DNA of 64,000 bases, from the NCBI GenBank assembly GCA_034429695.1, contig DAOUGC010000037.1, positions 1 through 64,000 on the forward strand, given 5' to 3'. Position 1 is the first letter of the stretch; each line of letters begins with the position of its first letter. This DNA is from DAOUGC01 sp034429695. Its GTDB lineage: Bacteria; Chloroflexota; Anaerolineae; Anaerolineales; Anaerolineaceae. Below, one piece after another: positions 37,696-46,193 of this stretch. Under the pieces are notes generated by a model. It was not told where the DNA came from. It worked only from the letters and a program-made list of their open reading frames with translations, and did no database searches. The position numbers and the translations under genes were made by a program.

Positions 37696-39678
37696 TTAAC
37701 GACAGCCGAAATTGGTCAACATCACCTGAGCGTCGGCACTTAATTCAGGTTGCGCGCCGATCCGCTCCCACGTCTGGCACAGATTGCGGGCAAAACGCCC
37801 GTCATCAGCCACCACCTGACTCCACGCACTGGCGTTTTCCATGTCGCCGGAATGGGCAAACCCTTCCACGAAAGGCAGCAATTCAAATGGGTCGCGCCCA
37901 TCCGTGCCAAGCTCACCCGCCTGGGTGGCCAGTTCTCCTGCCTGTTCCCAGTCACCGAATTGCACTGCCAGTGCAGCGCGTTCATACAGATAACACCAGC
38001 CGTGTTCGGGTTCATTCCCCAACACCACAGGGGGTGCTGCCTGCCCGGAAAGGTCGATCACCCCCGGGTTTGAGAGAACACGGGTCTGCACCACGGTTTC
38101 CGGCAAGCCGGGGTAATCCTCGTCAGGGCGCAACACATGCAGGCAGCCGCCCGGCTGGTTGTGAACCACCAGTACATCATCGGTGCTGCCGGTAAATCCA
38201 TACCCACGGTAACTGTGCTGTACCGGCAAGCCTTTCTCAGCCCGTTCGATCTGGCTGCCAAGGCGCAGCGACAGATCGAAGTACTTGTACTCCTGCTGGT
38301 ACTGGCGCAGATCGGGCGCATAGGTCCAGTTGAGCAGCGGGGTCAGGTCGTTGTCTGAAAAGCGAAATAACGGTATCGCATCGGACGCGATAATCGTCCC
38401 ACTTTTTAATTGCGGTGCGCGCCAGGTCAACTGCCAGAAGTAATCGTTGAGCGCCTGCTGTTCCCCACGATACACCAGCGCGTTGCGGTACTGCACGCCA
38501 ATACTCAACCCGAAGATCAGCGCCAGCAGCACGGTATGAAAGCGGCGCTGGATGATCAGGTGTATCAGCACCACCAGTAGCAGACACGCACCCGGCATGA
38601 AAGGCAGCATCGAACGATCCCAGGGGAAGGCGATCTCCAGCGGGACGCCGGCGAACCAGATCGGCGCGCCGCCCACCAGCATGGAAAATACCCCCAGCAA
38701 ACCGGCTTCCACTGCCCAGCGCTGGTTCCTGTCGTCCGCGCTCGCTTCGCTGTCCACCCTCAACATCGCAAAGGCGGAAAAAGCCGCCCCGGCCAGCACC
38801 AGCGCCAGGAACAGCAGCAGTGAGCCATCCTCCCCGGGCAGCACCAGCATCTGCCGCCAAGACTCAGCATTCACCGTCAGCAGATTGGTGAGGGCGCGTT
38901 TTGCCAGCCACACAATGCCTCTCAAAGGTGATTCCTGAAAGGCATTCAGCAATTGCGGCTGGTAAGTGGGAAACTTAAAGATGAACACGCGCCAGAAAGC
39001 AAACGCTGCGATCACCGCCAGAAAGGGCGCCCACTGCGCCGCAATGCGCCGCCACAGGTTGCGCCCGGGCAACTGCCCGCGTAAAACGCGCCACAGCAAC
39101 ACAGGCCGCAGCAGCTCCAGCCCGGCAAAGTATTCCATCGAAAACAAACCAAAAGCTGTCAGCAGTGACAGCCCGTACAGCCAGGCAAACGCCCTGCGCC
39201 GCCCTGCCTGCCATGCCTGCGCCGCCATCAGCATGCTCAACAGGCTGAACAGGAACAGATTCAAAATGGTAAAGTGTAAAATGTACTGCACCGCAATGGG
39301 CTGCTGTACAAACCCCGGAAAAACCACAAACAGCAGGGCTGCCCACCCCATCTGGCGTTCCTGTGCAGGGAACAAACGTTTAAGCACCAGCCAGAAGAGC
39401 ACCCCGCTGGCCCAGCGCAGGATCAACAGAAAAACATGGTAGGGTGCAGCATTCTCCCCAAACAGGGGAGAGACCAGCCAGTACACCCAGCCGGAGAAGG
39501 GCCGGTCAGCGGCGACAAACTTATGAAAACTCCATGCCCCCGCCGAGTGATAGTTGTGCAGGTAAAGCCAGTCATCGCCGTACAAACCAAACCACGGAAT
39601 AAACACTCCGTAGGCCAGCAGTACAGCGCCAAACAGCGCCAGGGGCGTCCAGGCTTTGGCGCGATCCAACCGGTGCAT
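37696..39678 (-). CDS. Large polytopic membrane protein, possibly a lipid-linked glycosyltransferase
   Basis: A 660-residue protein with about ten membrane helices in its first 430 residues and a soluble tail. The FGLYGDDWLYLHNYHSAGAW segment after the first helix resembles the acidic DD site of GT-C glycosyltransferases such as PMT/ArnT, though no exact family is claimed. The start codon directly follows the YgeY stop with no gap, so it is translationally coupled to it. There is no obvious connection to purine metabolism; a passenger gene inserted into the operon is possible. Confidence 0.6.
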   Translation of the reverse strand: MHRLDRAKAWTPLALFGAVLLAYGVFIPWFGLYGDDWLYLHNYHSAGAWSFHKFVAADRPFSGWVYWLVSPLFGENAAPYHVFLLILRWASGVLFWLVLKRLFPAQERQMGWAALLFVVFPGFVQQPIAVQYILHFTILNLFLFSLLSMLMAAQAWQAGRRRAFAWLYGLSLLTAFGLFSMEYFAGLELLRPVLLWRVLRGQLPGRNLWRRIAAQWAPFLAVIAAFAFWRVFIFKFPTYQPQLLNAFQESPLRGIVWLAKRALTNLLTVNAESWRQMLVLPGEDGSLLLFLALVLAGAAFSAFAMLRVDSEASADDRNQRWAVEAGLLGVFSMLVGGAPIWFAGVPLEIAFPWDRSMLPFMPGACLLLVVLIHLIIQRRFHTVLLALIFGLSIGVQYRNALVYRGEQQALNDYFWQLTWRAPQLKSGTIIASDAIPLFRFSDNDLTPLLNWTYAPDLRQYQQEYKYFDLSLRLGSQIERAEKGLPVQHSYRGYGFTGSTDDVLVVHNQPGGCLHVLRPDEDYPGLPETVVQTRVLSNPGVIDLSGQAAPPVVLGNEPEHGWCYLYERAALAVQFGDWEQAGELATQAGELGTDGRDPFELLPFVEGFAHSGDMENASAWSQVVADDGRFARNLCQTWERIGAQPELSADAQVMLTNFGCR

Positions 39679-40881
39679 TTACTTCACCAGCGCGGGCAGA
39701 ATGGCGTAGAACTCGGTGGCTTTGACCACTTCCTCCAGGTTCACGCGGTCCATGACGGTATGCGCGGTTTCTTCATCACCCGGCGCAAACCCGATGGCAG
39801 GAATGCCCGCCTTGCCAGCCCAGTAGATGCCGTTGGTACTGAAATTCCACTTGCCCGCCGGTGCATCCGGCAGACCGATCATGCGGCGCGCCTGCTGTCC
39901 GGCCTGTACCAGGGCATGGTCCTCATCCAGCGCCCAGGCAGGGAAGTACTTGTCCACCGGGAAAACAAAGCCGGTGTAGGATGGTTCATCGTAGAAAAGC
40001 TCCTCCACCGTCACGCTGTCGGCATATTCAGCCGGGATCAACGCGCGCACCTGCTCGATGGCCTGTTCCTTGGTTTCGCCAAAGGTCATGCGGCGGTCAA
40101 TAAAGATCACCGCCTCGTCCGGTACAGCATTGATGCTGGGCGTCTTCACAGTCATGTCAGACACGGTGATCTTGCCATGCCCCAGGAAGGGATGGTCGCC
40201 CAGCGCCGGTTCCAACGCAGCGATTCCGGCGATCACGGGCAGCAACTTGTAAATGGCATTGTCACCCAGATGGTTGCTGGCAGCATGAGCGCTGCGGCCC
40301 TTGGCGGTCACCTTGAGCTCAATACGCCCCTTGTGCCCGCGATACACCTGCATTTTGGTGGGTTCGCCAATGACTACAAAATCGGGACGCACCTTGGGGT
40401 CCACCTCAACAAATGAGTTGGGGGCAATCCCGTCGCACCACTCTTCCATATTGCCGTAGTAATACACGGTCCATCCGTCCAGCAAGCCCAGGTCGCGGGC
40501 AATCGCCAGACCATGGATCATGCCGGGGGTGGATTGTTTTTCGTCGCTTGCGCCGCGCCCGTACAGGAAACCATCCTCAATCTTGCCGGTGAAGGGGTCC
40601 CAGCTCCAGGCAGCCGGGTCGCCGATGCCCACGGTATCAATGTGCGAGTCATAAACCATCACGCGGGGACCGGTTCCGATGCGGCCAAAAATATTGCCCA
40701 TGCAATCAAAACGCACTTCATCAAACTTCAACTTGCGCATTTCTTCGGCTATGCGCTCACCCACCGGGCCAATTTGCGAGTCCATGCTGGGGATGGCGAC
40801 AATTTCGCGCATGAACTGAATAATGGCATCCCGCTGCATTTCAACCTGTTGATGTATGCTGTTCACAACGTCCGCGTTCAA
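39679..40881 (-). CDS. ygeY: YgeY-family M20 hydrolase (selenium metabolism-linked)
   Basis: An M20 metallohydrolase of about 400 residues. The metal and catalytic residues are visible: YDSHIDTVG (His and Asp), GRGASDEK, the EEWCDG glutamates, GEPTKM, and the late His in AHTVMDRV. The match is to YgeY proteins grouped with ygeW, ssnA and purine hydroxylases. The start is uncertain: a GTG at 40893 reads through GGAGG, whereas TTG at 40881 is five bases after GGAGG and is used here. It lies 14 bases after the HutC regulator stop. It probably hydrolyses a ureido or amide intermediate. Confidence 0.9.
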   Translation of the reverse strand: MNADVVNSIHQQVEMQRDAIIQFMREIVAIPSMDSQIGPVGERIAEEMRKLKFDEVRFDCMGNIFGRIGTGPRVMVYDSHIDTVGIGDPAAWSWDPFTGKIEDGFLYGRGASDEKQSTPGMIHGLAIARDLGLLDGWTVYYYGNMEEWCDGIAPNSFVEVDPKVRPDFVVIGEPTKMQVYRGHKGRIELKVTAKGRSAHAASNHLGDNAIYKLLPVIAGIAALEPALGDHPFLGHGKITVSDMTVKTPSINAVPDEAVIFIDRRMTFGETKEQAIEQVRALIPAEYADSVTVEELFYDEPSYTGFVFPVDKYFPAWALDEDHALVQAGQQARRMIGLPDAPAGKWNFSTNGIYWAGKAGIPAIGFAPGDEETAHTVMDRVNLEEVVKATEFYAILPALVK

Positions 40882-40895
40882 ATCATCCTCCACGA

Positions 40896-41642
40896 TTAAA
40901 CTGAGTGCGTCTCGCCCACCCGGCGCACCAGGTGGAACCGGAAGTAACCCGGCAGGAAATAACTGTATGAAAGGTCAACCGCTCTGCCCATGCTGGTATA
41001 CAGGAGCGCGGAGAAATGCAACAAAACATCACCCCGCTGGATTTCCAACATGCGCGCGATTTCAGATGGCGTCGCCACAGCGCGGATCTCGGTTAACGAG
41101 TTGGTCAGGTCAAGGCTGCCCTGTTTCAGGAGAAAATCAAGCACGGAACCGGTGAAGCCGTCGCGCAGATCCTGCGGGTCCAGAATATCATCCGGCAGAA
41201 TATCGATCAGGTAAGCCACAGGGCGGTCATCAGCCATGATCACACGGCTCACCTTAATCAGCGGTGTACCCACTTCCACTTTCAATTCACCGGCCTGTTC
41301 GCTGTTGGCTTCAATGCGCTCGATGTTCAGATCGCCCATGGACACATTGAGTTGAATCTTGTTCGCCAGCGTCTCAATGCTTTGCAGCACCTCGAGGCCG
41401 CTATCAATGATGTGGGAATTACTGACCACAAACGTGCCCACCCCCTGCCTGCGCCTGATCAAGCCCTGGCCCTCAAAGGTACGCATGGCTTCACGCAGGG
41501 TGGCGCGTGAAACCCCCAGTTGCTTGGCCAGATCCGGCTCTGCCGGTAAGCGTTCGCCCGGGGACGTGTTACTGATCAGCGTGGCCAGCTCCTGTTGCAG
41601 GCGGTGGAAGGGATGCACGGCTTCACCACTCGATTTACTCAT
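40896..41642 (-). CDS. GntR-family transcriptional regulator, HutC subfamily
   Basis: A 248-residue regulator with an N-terminal winged helix-turn-helix (residues about 10-70, including RLPAEPDLAKQLGVSRATLREAMRTFEGQGLIRRRQGVGTFV) and a UTRA effector domain (about 95-240). HutC proteins bind small metabolites and leave palindromic operators. It lies between ygeY and adenine deaminase in the same operon and is the best candidate to bind TTGTCTGACAA-type palindromes at 23627, 28761, 34233, 44925 and 44967. The effector could be a purine or ureide. Confidence 0.93.
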   Translation of the reverse strand: MSKSSGEAVHPFHRLQQELATLISNTSPGERLPAEPDLAKQLGVSRATLREAMRTFEGQGLIRRRQGVGTFVVSNSHIIDSGLEVLQSIETLANKIQLNVSMGDLNIERIEANSEQAGELKVEVGTPLIKVSRVIMADDRPVAYLIDILPDDILDPQDLRDGFTGSVLDFLLKQGSLDLTNSLTEIRAVATPSEIARMLEIQRGDVLLHFSALLYTSMGRAVDLSYSYFLPGYFRFHLVRRVGETHSV

Positions 41643-41668
41643 TCCGTATCCTCTCTACGCTGGTCGCG

Positions 41669-43459
41669 TCATTCAAAAAATGGTATCAGGTCAAACTGGT
41701 CAACGTCCACCAGTCCCATATCCGAAATTCTCAGTTCAGGAATTACCACCAGCCCGAGCAGGCTCAACTGCATGTTGGGGTTATTTAAGTTACACCCACA
41801 CAACCTGAAGCCCTCCAGGACAGTGGCGGCTTCCTTTGCCACCACCTCAGCCGGTTGCACCGACATTAACCCGGCAATGGGCAGTTCCACCTTACCCACC
41901 ACTTTGCCATCACAAACCACCACCTGCCCGCCGCCCATCCCGACCAGCAAATTGGCCGCCTGAGCCATGCAGGCGTCATCAGTTCCCACAATCATCAGAT
42001 TGTGGCAATCGTGCGAAACAGTGGAAGCCACAGCGCAGCGCGTGGTAAAGCCAAAGCCGTGCACCAGCCCCACCTGCATGGCGCCCGTGTTGCGATGCCG
42101 TTCCACCAGCGCCACCTTGGCGAGGTCCTGCTGCAGATCAGCACTCACCAGCCCATCGTTGGTCTCAACCGGAATGCGCAAATGACGGGTGGGCGCCTGG
42201 TTTTCGATCACGCCGATCACGTGCGCCACCGCTTTGCGACCTGCTGGTGCGCGCACGGCAAAATCGGCAGGAGTTAACTGGCGCGGCAGATGCACCGAGT
42301 GCATGGCAAAATCGGGCCGGCGAACGGACGGCGGTTCCAGCAGCAATCGGCCGTTCTCGGCAGCCACCACACCCCGAGCCACCACCACATCCGGCTTAAA
42401 ATTGCCAAGGTCTGAGACAAGCAAAATATCGGCATGACGCCCGGGGGCAATCATGCCCATGTCGCGCGTCACGCCAAAATGTTCAGCGGTATTGATGGTG
42501 GCCATTTGCAGCGCCTGCATGGGGGTAAGTCCCTGCTCAATGGCATGCCGCACCACCCGATCCATGTGACCTTCGTTGACCAGCGTTTCCGAATGGCAGT
42601 CATCAGTACACAACATGAACATGCGGCTGTCCATGCCCAGCTCGGTGACCGCTTTGCATTGCTCGGCCACATCGTGCCATGCCGAACCATACCGCATCAT
42701 CACGCGCATCCCCTGACGGGCGCGGGCAACTGCATCCTCAACGCGGGTTCCTTCGTGATCGTCCTGCGGGCCCCCGGCGGCATAGCCGTGAAAGGGCCTG
42801 CCCAGGTCAGGCGAGGCGTAATGCCCGCCGATAACCTTGCCGGACTGGCGTGTGACCGCCATCTCGGCGTGCATTTTATCGTCGCTGTTGAACACGCCAG
42901 GGAAGTTCATCACCTCGCCCAGGCCGACAATGCCAGGCCAGGTCATGGCTTCGGCCACTTCAGCCGGGCCGATGATTGCACCAGGAGTTTCCAGCCCTGG
43001 CGCTGATGGCACGCAGGATGGCATTTGCACAAAAACATGAATGGGCTGCACCGCAGCCTCATCCACCATCATGCGCACACCGCGCAACCCGAACACATTG
43101 GCAATCTCGTGTGGATCAATAAACATACCTGTGGTTCCATGCGGAACCACGGCGCGCACAAACCCGCTGACGGTCAACATGCCGCTTTCCACGTGCATAT
43201 GCCCGTCCAGCAGGCCGGGGACCATGTAACGGCCGTTGGCTTCCAGTATTTTTGTTCCCGTGCCGATGGCATGGCTGGCGTCGGGACCAACATAGGCAAT
43301 GCGCCCTGCCACAATGGCAATATCCATGTCCGGCAGCAACTCGCCGGTTTGCACACTCACCAGCGTGCCTCCGCGGATCACCAGGTCGGCGGGGGCGCGG
43401 CCCATGGCAACGTCCACCAACACGCGTCCATCCTGCAGGCTGAAGGCTTCCACGCTCAT
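41669..43459 (-). CDS. ade: Adenine deaminase (Ade type)
   Basis: A 596-residue amidohydrolase that converts adenine to hypoxanthine and ammonia. The N-terminal DLVIRGGTLVSV, the metal-binding DGHMHVESGM, the HEIANV and GHYASPDLGRPFHGYAAGG segments, and DDCHSETLVNEGHMDRVVRHAIEQG are Ade hallmarks; the C-terminal domain is full length. The ATG at 43459 overlaps the stop of the amidohydrolase upstream (ATGA). It supplies hypoxanthine for further degradation or salvage by Hpt. Confidence 0.94.
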   Translation of the reverse strand: MSVEAFSLQDGRVLVDVAMGRAPADLVIRGGTLVSVQTGELLPDMDIAIVAGRIAYVGPDASHAIGTGTKILEANGRYMVPGLLDGHMHVESGMLTVSGFVRAVVPHGTTGMFIDPHEIANVFGLRGVRMMVDEAAVQPIHVFVQMPSCVPSAPGLETPGAIIGPAEVAEAMTWPGIVGLGEVMNFPGVFNSDDKMHAEMAVTRQSGKVIGGHYASPDLGRPFHGYAAGGPQDDHEGTRVEDAVARARQGMRVMMRYGSAWHDVAEQCKAVTELGMDSRMFMLCTDDCHSETLVNEGHMDRVVRHAIEQGLTPMQALQMATINTAEHFGVTRDMGMIAPGRHADILLVSDLGNFKPDVVVARGVVAAENGRLLLEPPSVRRPDFAMHSVHLPRQLTPADFAVRAPAGRKAVAHVIGVIENQAPTRHLRIPVETNDGLVSADLQQDLAKVALVERHRNTGAMQVGLVHGFGFTTRCAVASTVSHDCHNLMIVGTDDACMAQAANLLVGMGGGQVVVCDGKVVGKVELPIAGLMSVQPAEVVAKEAATVLEGFRLCGCNLNNPNMQLSLLGLVVIPELRISDMGLVDVDQFDLIPFFE

Positions 43460-44838
43460 CGGACCAACCTTTCTGCGGCTCGATTATGCTGCGCCACCAG
43501 TTGCGGCAAATCCACCGTTTGCAGTTCGCCGTTCTCAACAATCACCCGTCCATTGACCACATTCCAGTCAACGTTGCCAGGCTGACAAAAAATCAGGGCA
43601 GCAACCGGGTCATGCAGTGCACCGGCGTACTCCAGGCGATCCATGCGAATGGCGATAAAGTCAGCGCATTTGCCAGGTTCGAGCGAACCAATGTCATCAC
43701 GCCCCAGCACAGCCGCCCCACCACGGGTTGCCAGTTCGAGCGCCAGACGGCCGGTCATCAGCGGCGGGGCGTCATCTCCAGAAAGTGATGCACCCATCAA
43801 GCCCGCACCCAGACGGCTCAACAACATCGCCTGTCTGGCTTCATTCAGCATGTGTGAACCATCATTGCTGGCAGAACCGTCCACCCCAAGGCCCACCTTC
43901 ACCCCGCTGGTAACATAGTCCATGATGGGGGCAATGCCAGAAGCCAGGCGCATATTGGAACTGGGACAGTGCGCCACCCCGCACCCGTGATGCGCAAACA
44001 ACTGTGCTTCTTCATGATTTACCCACACACCGTGAGCAAACCATACATCGTTTCCAATCCAGTCCACTTCCTGCATATATGCCACTGGTTTGTGACCAAA
44101 CATTTGCAGGCAGAATTGTTCCTCGTCCTGCGTCTCTGCCAGGTGGGTGTGCAATTGCACCCCGTACTGGCGGGCCACGGCTGCACTCTGGCGCATCAAT
44201 TCACCGGTCACACTGAAAGGCGAACACGGCGCCAGTACAATGCGCACCATGGCGCCCGGTTTCGGATCGTGATACCGCTCAATCAGGCGCACGCTGTCCT
44301 GCAAAATGTGCTCTTCGCTGTCCACCACGCTGTCAGGCGGCAGACCGCCCTTGCTCTCGCCCAGGCTCATGGAGCCGCGCGAAGCATGCAGGCGCAAACC
44401 CACTTCCTGCGCCCCGGCGATCTCGTCGTCCAGCTTCGACCCGTTGGGGAACAGGTACAAATGATCAGATGCCGTGGTGCAGCCGGAAAGCGCCAGTTCA
44501 CTGAGCGCGGTCTTGGCAGATATGTAGATATCTTCGGGGTTCATGCGCGCCCAGATGGGATAGAGCGTTTTCAACCAGTTGAACAGGTTGGCATCCTGGG
44601 CGGCGGGCACAGCCCGCGTAAGGGTTTGATAAAAATGATGATGGGTGTTGACCAACCCCGGCAGGAGAATGTGGCCCTTGAGATCGATCACCCGGTCGGC
44701 CTGTTGCGGCAGTTCGCTGCTTGGGCCCACCTGCTCAATAAACCCATCCCTGGCAAACAAACCACCGTCAGGAATCTCCCGCCGGTGGCCATCCATGGTT
44801 ACACATAAATTCGCGTTTCTTACCAGAAGAGTAGACAT
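43456..44838 (-). CDS. SsnA / 8-oxoguanine deaminase-like amidohydrolase
   Basis: A 460-residue amidohydrolase of the ATZ/TRZ-guanine deaminase class. Metal-binding NTHHHFYQ, LHTHLAE, the FAHGVWV histidine and the VGLGVDGSASND aspartate complete a mononuclear site. It is near 8-oxoguanine deaminase and SsnA; a guanine-type or hydroxypurine substrate is likely. It is the first gene of the ade-HutC-ygeY operon, behind a promoter flanked by two operators. The ATG at 44838 lacks a well-placed Shine-Dalgarno site, and a longer start is possible. Confidence 0.85.
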   Translation of the reverse strand: MSTLLVRNANLCVTMDGHRREIPDGGLFARDGFIEQVGPSSELPQQADRVIDLKGHILLPGLVNTHHHFYQTLTRAVPAAQDANLFNWLKTLYPIWARMNPEDIYISAKTALSELALSGCTTASDHLYLFPNGSKLDDEIAGAQEVGLRLHASRGSMSLGESKGGLPPDSVVDSEEHILQDSVRLIERYHDPKPGAMVRIVLAPCSPFSVTGELMRQSAAVARQYGVQLHTHLAETQDEEQFCLQMFGHKPVAYMQEVDWIGNDVWFAHGVWVNHEEAQLFAHHGCGVAHCPSSNMRLASGIAPIMDYVTSGVKVGLGVDGSASNDGSHMLNEARQAMLLSRLGAGLMGASLSGDDAPPLMTGRLALELATRGGAAVLGRDDIGSLEPGKCADFIAIRMDRLEYAGALHDPVAALIFCQPGNVDWNVVNGRVIVENGELQTVDLPQLVAQHNRAAERLVR

Positions 44839-44924
44839 GGGTCGTTGCTTTTCACTCCCTAAATGGTTTACCATTTTTATTTATTTGTCAACCAGTGCTT
44901 GGGACAGCGTTGCTTGATCGCCAT

Positions 44925-44935
44925 TTGTCTAACAA
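44925..44935. promoter_or_regulatory. Putative HutC-type operator 2 at the purine operon promoter
   Basis: TTGTCTAACAA is a one-mismatch palindrome just downstream (minus strand) of the -10 box, over the expected transcription start. Confidence 0.55.
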
Positions 44936-44937
44936 CT

Positions 44938-44966
44938 AGTTTACGAAAAAAATATTGAATTGTCAA
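44938..44966 (-). promoter_or_regulatory. Promoter of the purine catabolism operon
   Basis: On the minus strand TTGACA, a 17-base spacer, and TAAACT make a sigma-70 promoter 100 bases upstream of the amidohydrolase gene. Operators abut both ends. Confidence 0.8.
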
Positions 44967-44977
44967 TTGTCTGACAT
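44967..44977. promoter_or_regulatory. Putative HutC-type operator 1 at the purine operon promoter
   Basis: TTGTCTGACAT shares all but the last base with the palindrome at 28761 and abuts the -35 box on its upstream side. Two operators bracketing a promoter suggest looping or strong repression. Confidence 0.55.
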
Positions 44978-45017
44978 CCTTTCAAATTTACAATGTGATC
45001 ACATCTTATCAGGTGAC

Positions 45018-45046
45018 TTGACAGCGCTCATGTTCAGTCCTATAAT
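45018..45046 (+). promoter_or_regulatory. Perfect consensus promoter of the tetR gene
   Basis: TTGACA, 17 bases, TATAAT is an exact consensus match 33 bases before the tetR start. The operator begins at the base after the -10 box. Confidence 0.92.
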
Positions 45047-45072
45047 GGAAACCATAATCTATTTCAGTTTCC
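45047..45072. promoter_or_regulatory. TetR operator at its own promoter
   Basis: GGAAAC and GTTTCC are separated by 14 bases directly downstream of the -10 box. The same arms with the same spacing occur at 45638-45663, and the two sites also share GGAAACCATAA on the left. Confidence 0.75.
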
Positions 45073-45078
45073 GTTACC

Positions 45079-45621
45079 ATGATAACAAAAGAACAAATCG
45101 CCAACGCATTTGAACGACATTTTCACCACTTTGGTTTTCGCAAAACCTCGGTGGATGATGTTGCGCGCGAATTAAAAATCAGCAAGAAAACCATTTACGC
45201 TGTTTTTTCATCCAAAGAGGAAATTCTTCATTACCTTGTATCCCGCTCGGCTGCCACCCTGCTATCCGGTATGAAAGCTGCTCTGGCAGCCCTGCCCGAT
45301 GATGCCGCCCGTCTGCAGGCGCTGGTTGGCATGATTTTTGATCAGGCGCTGGAATTCCATCGCAAACGCGATCCACTCGATTTTAAGATGGACATTGTGG
45401 AAAACGCCTATCGCAAGGCATATCAGCAGTTCATCCAGGATGTGCTCGCAGCAGGAATGGCAAGCGGAACCTTTCCACCTGCTCCCATCCCCCAGACCAC
45501 CGTCCTGCTGGATGGGTTGATCTCCGCTGGTCTGCACCTGGCTGTCGAGTGTACAGATGCGTCTGAAATCACCACCGTCGTGTTCACCACCACCCGGGCC
45601 GTGATGAAGGTGGTTGGATGA
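45079..45621 (+). CDS. TetR-family transcriptional regulator
   Basis: A 180-residue repressor-type protein. The helix-turn-helix occupies residues about 10-55 (ANAFERHFHHFGFRKTSVDDVARELKISKKTIYAVFSSKEEIL) and the rest is a helical ligand-binding domain. The ATG at 45079 has no strong Shine-Dalgarno sequence. It is very likely autoregulated, since its own promoter and the gap before the next gene carry matching inverted repeats. Confidence 0.93.
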   Translation: MITKEQIANAFERHFHHFGFRKTSVDDVARELKISKKTIYAVFSSKEEILHYLVSRSAATLLSGMKAALAALPDDAARLQALVGMIFDQALEFHRKRDPLDFKMDIVENAYRKAYQQFIQDVLAAGMASGTFPPAPIPQTTVLLDGLISAGLHLAVECTDASEITTVVFTTTRAVMKVVG

Positions 45622-45637
45622 TATTTTTTTACCATCC

Positions 45638-45663
45638 GGAAACCATAAACCATTAATGTTTCC
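45638..45663. promoter_or_regulatory. Second TetR-type operator upstream of the membrane protein gene
   Basis: GGAAAC-N14-GTTTCC lies between tetR and the small membrane protein gene, extended to CCGGAAAC/GTTTCCGG. It repeats the arms and spacing at 45047. Confidence 0.72.
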
Positions 45664-45687
45664 GGTATCAAGACAGGGAGATACAAA

Positions 45688-46116
45688 ATGAAAAACAGGT
45701 TTGGCTTGTTGTTTGTTCGCTTTGTCTACTGGCTGGGCGTCCTGCTGGATGCCGGTGCAGCCATCCTGCTGATGTTCCCTTCCCTCAATGCGCGCTTTTC
45801 CGGTTGGGACTCCTTTGACCTTTCAGCAGCGTTCGTCTCCACCACCGGTACCGCCGCAGCCCTGATGTGGGGTTGGACTGCCCTGCTGGCATGGGGCAGC
45901 CACAGGCCGGTGGAACGCCGCGCCCTGTTGTTACTCACGGCTGTGCCCGTGTTGGTGGGCATGATCACAACCCGCGTCCTGGAAGCCCGGTCAGCGGGCG
46001 GGTTATGGCCCTCCAATTTCGTGCAACCGGTGCTGTTCATCCTCTTTCTGGCCGCGTTCTTCATTGCCGGCCATCTCAGGCAGACATCGCAGGCAGGTAC
46101 AGCTTTGACGGTATAA
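45688..46116 (+). CDS. Small four-helix membrane protein under TetR control
   Basis: A 142-residue protein with about four hydrophobic helices and no recognised family motif. GGGAG lies upstream of its ATG. The operator before it implies that the TetR protein controls it, so it may be an effector of stress or lipid response. It ends at a bidirectional terminator shared with folD. Confidence 0.7.
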   Translation: MKNRFGLLFVRFVYWLGVLLDAGAAILLMFPSLNARFSGWDSFDLSAAFVSTTGTAAALMWGWTALLAWGSHRPVERRALLLLTAVPVLVGMITTRVLEARSAGGLWPSNFVQPVLFILFLAAFFIAGHLRQTSQAGTALTV

Positions 46117-46140
46117 AGCAGTACATCCCGGATTAAATAA

Positions 46141-46168
46141 AAAACCGCTGCCATCTGGCGGCGGTTTT
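46141..46168. terminator. Bidirectional terminator between the membrane protein gene and folD
   Basis: AAAACCGCTGCC and GGCGGCGGTTTT (one mismatch) form a 12-base-pair stem with a four-base loop, with A and T tracts at the two ends. Confidence 0.88.
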
Positions 46169-46193
46169 TAGATGCCAAAAACCTGAACCTCTT

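Noticed and set aside
39679..44838. Selenoproteins with in-frame TGA in the purine operon
   Set aside because: All genes read through to full family length with no internal TGA needed.
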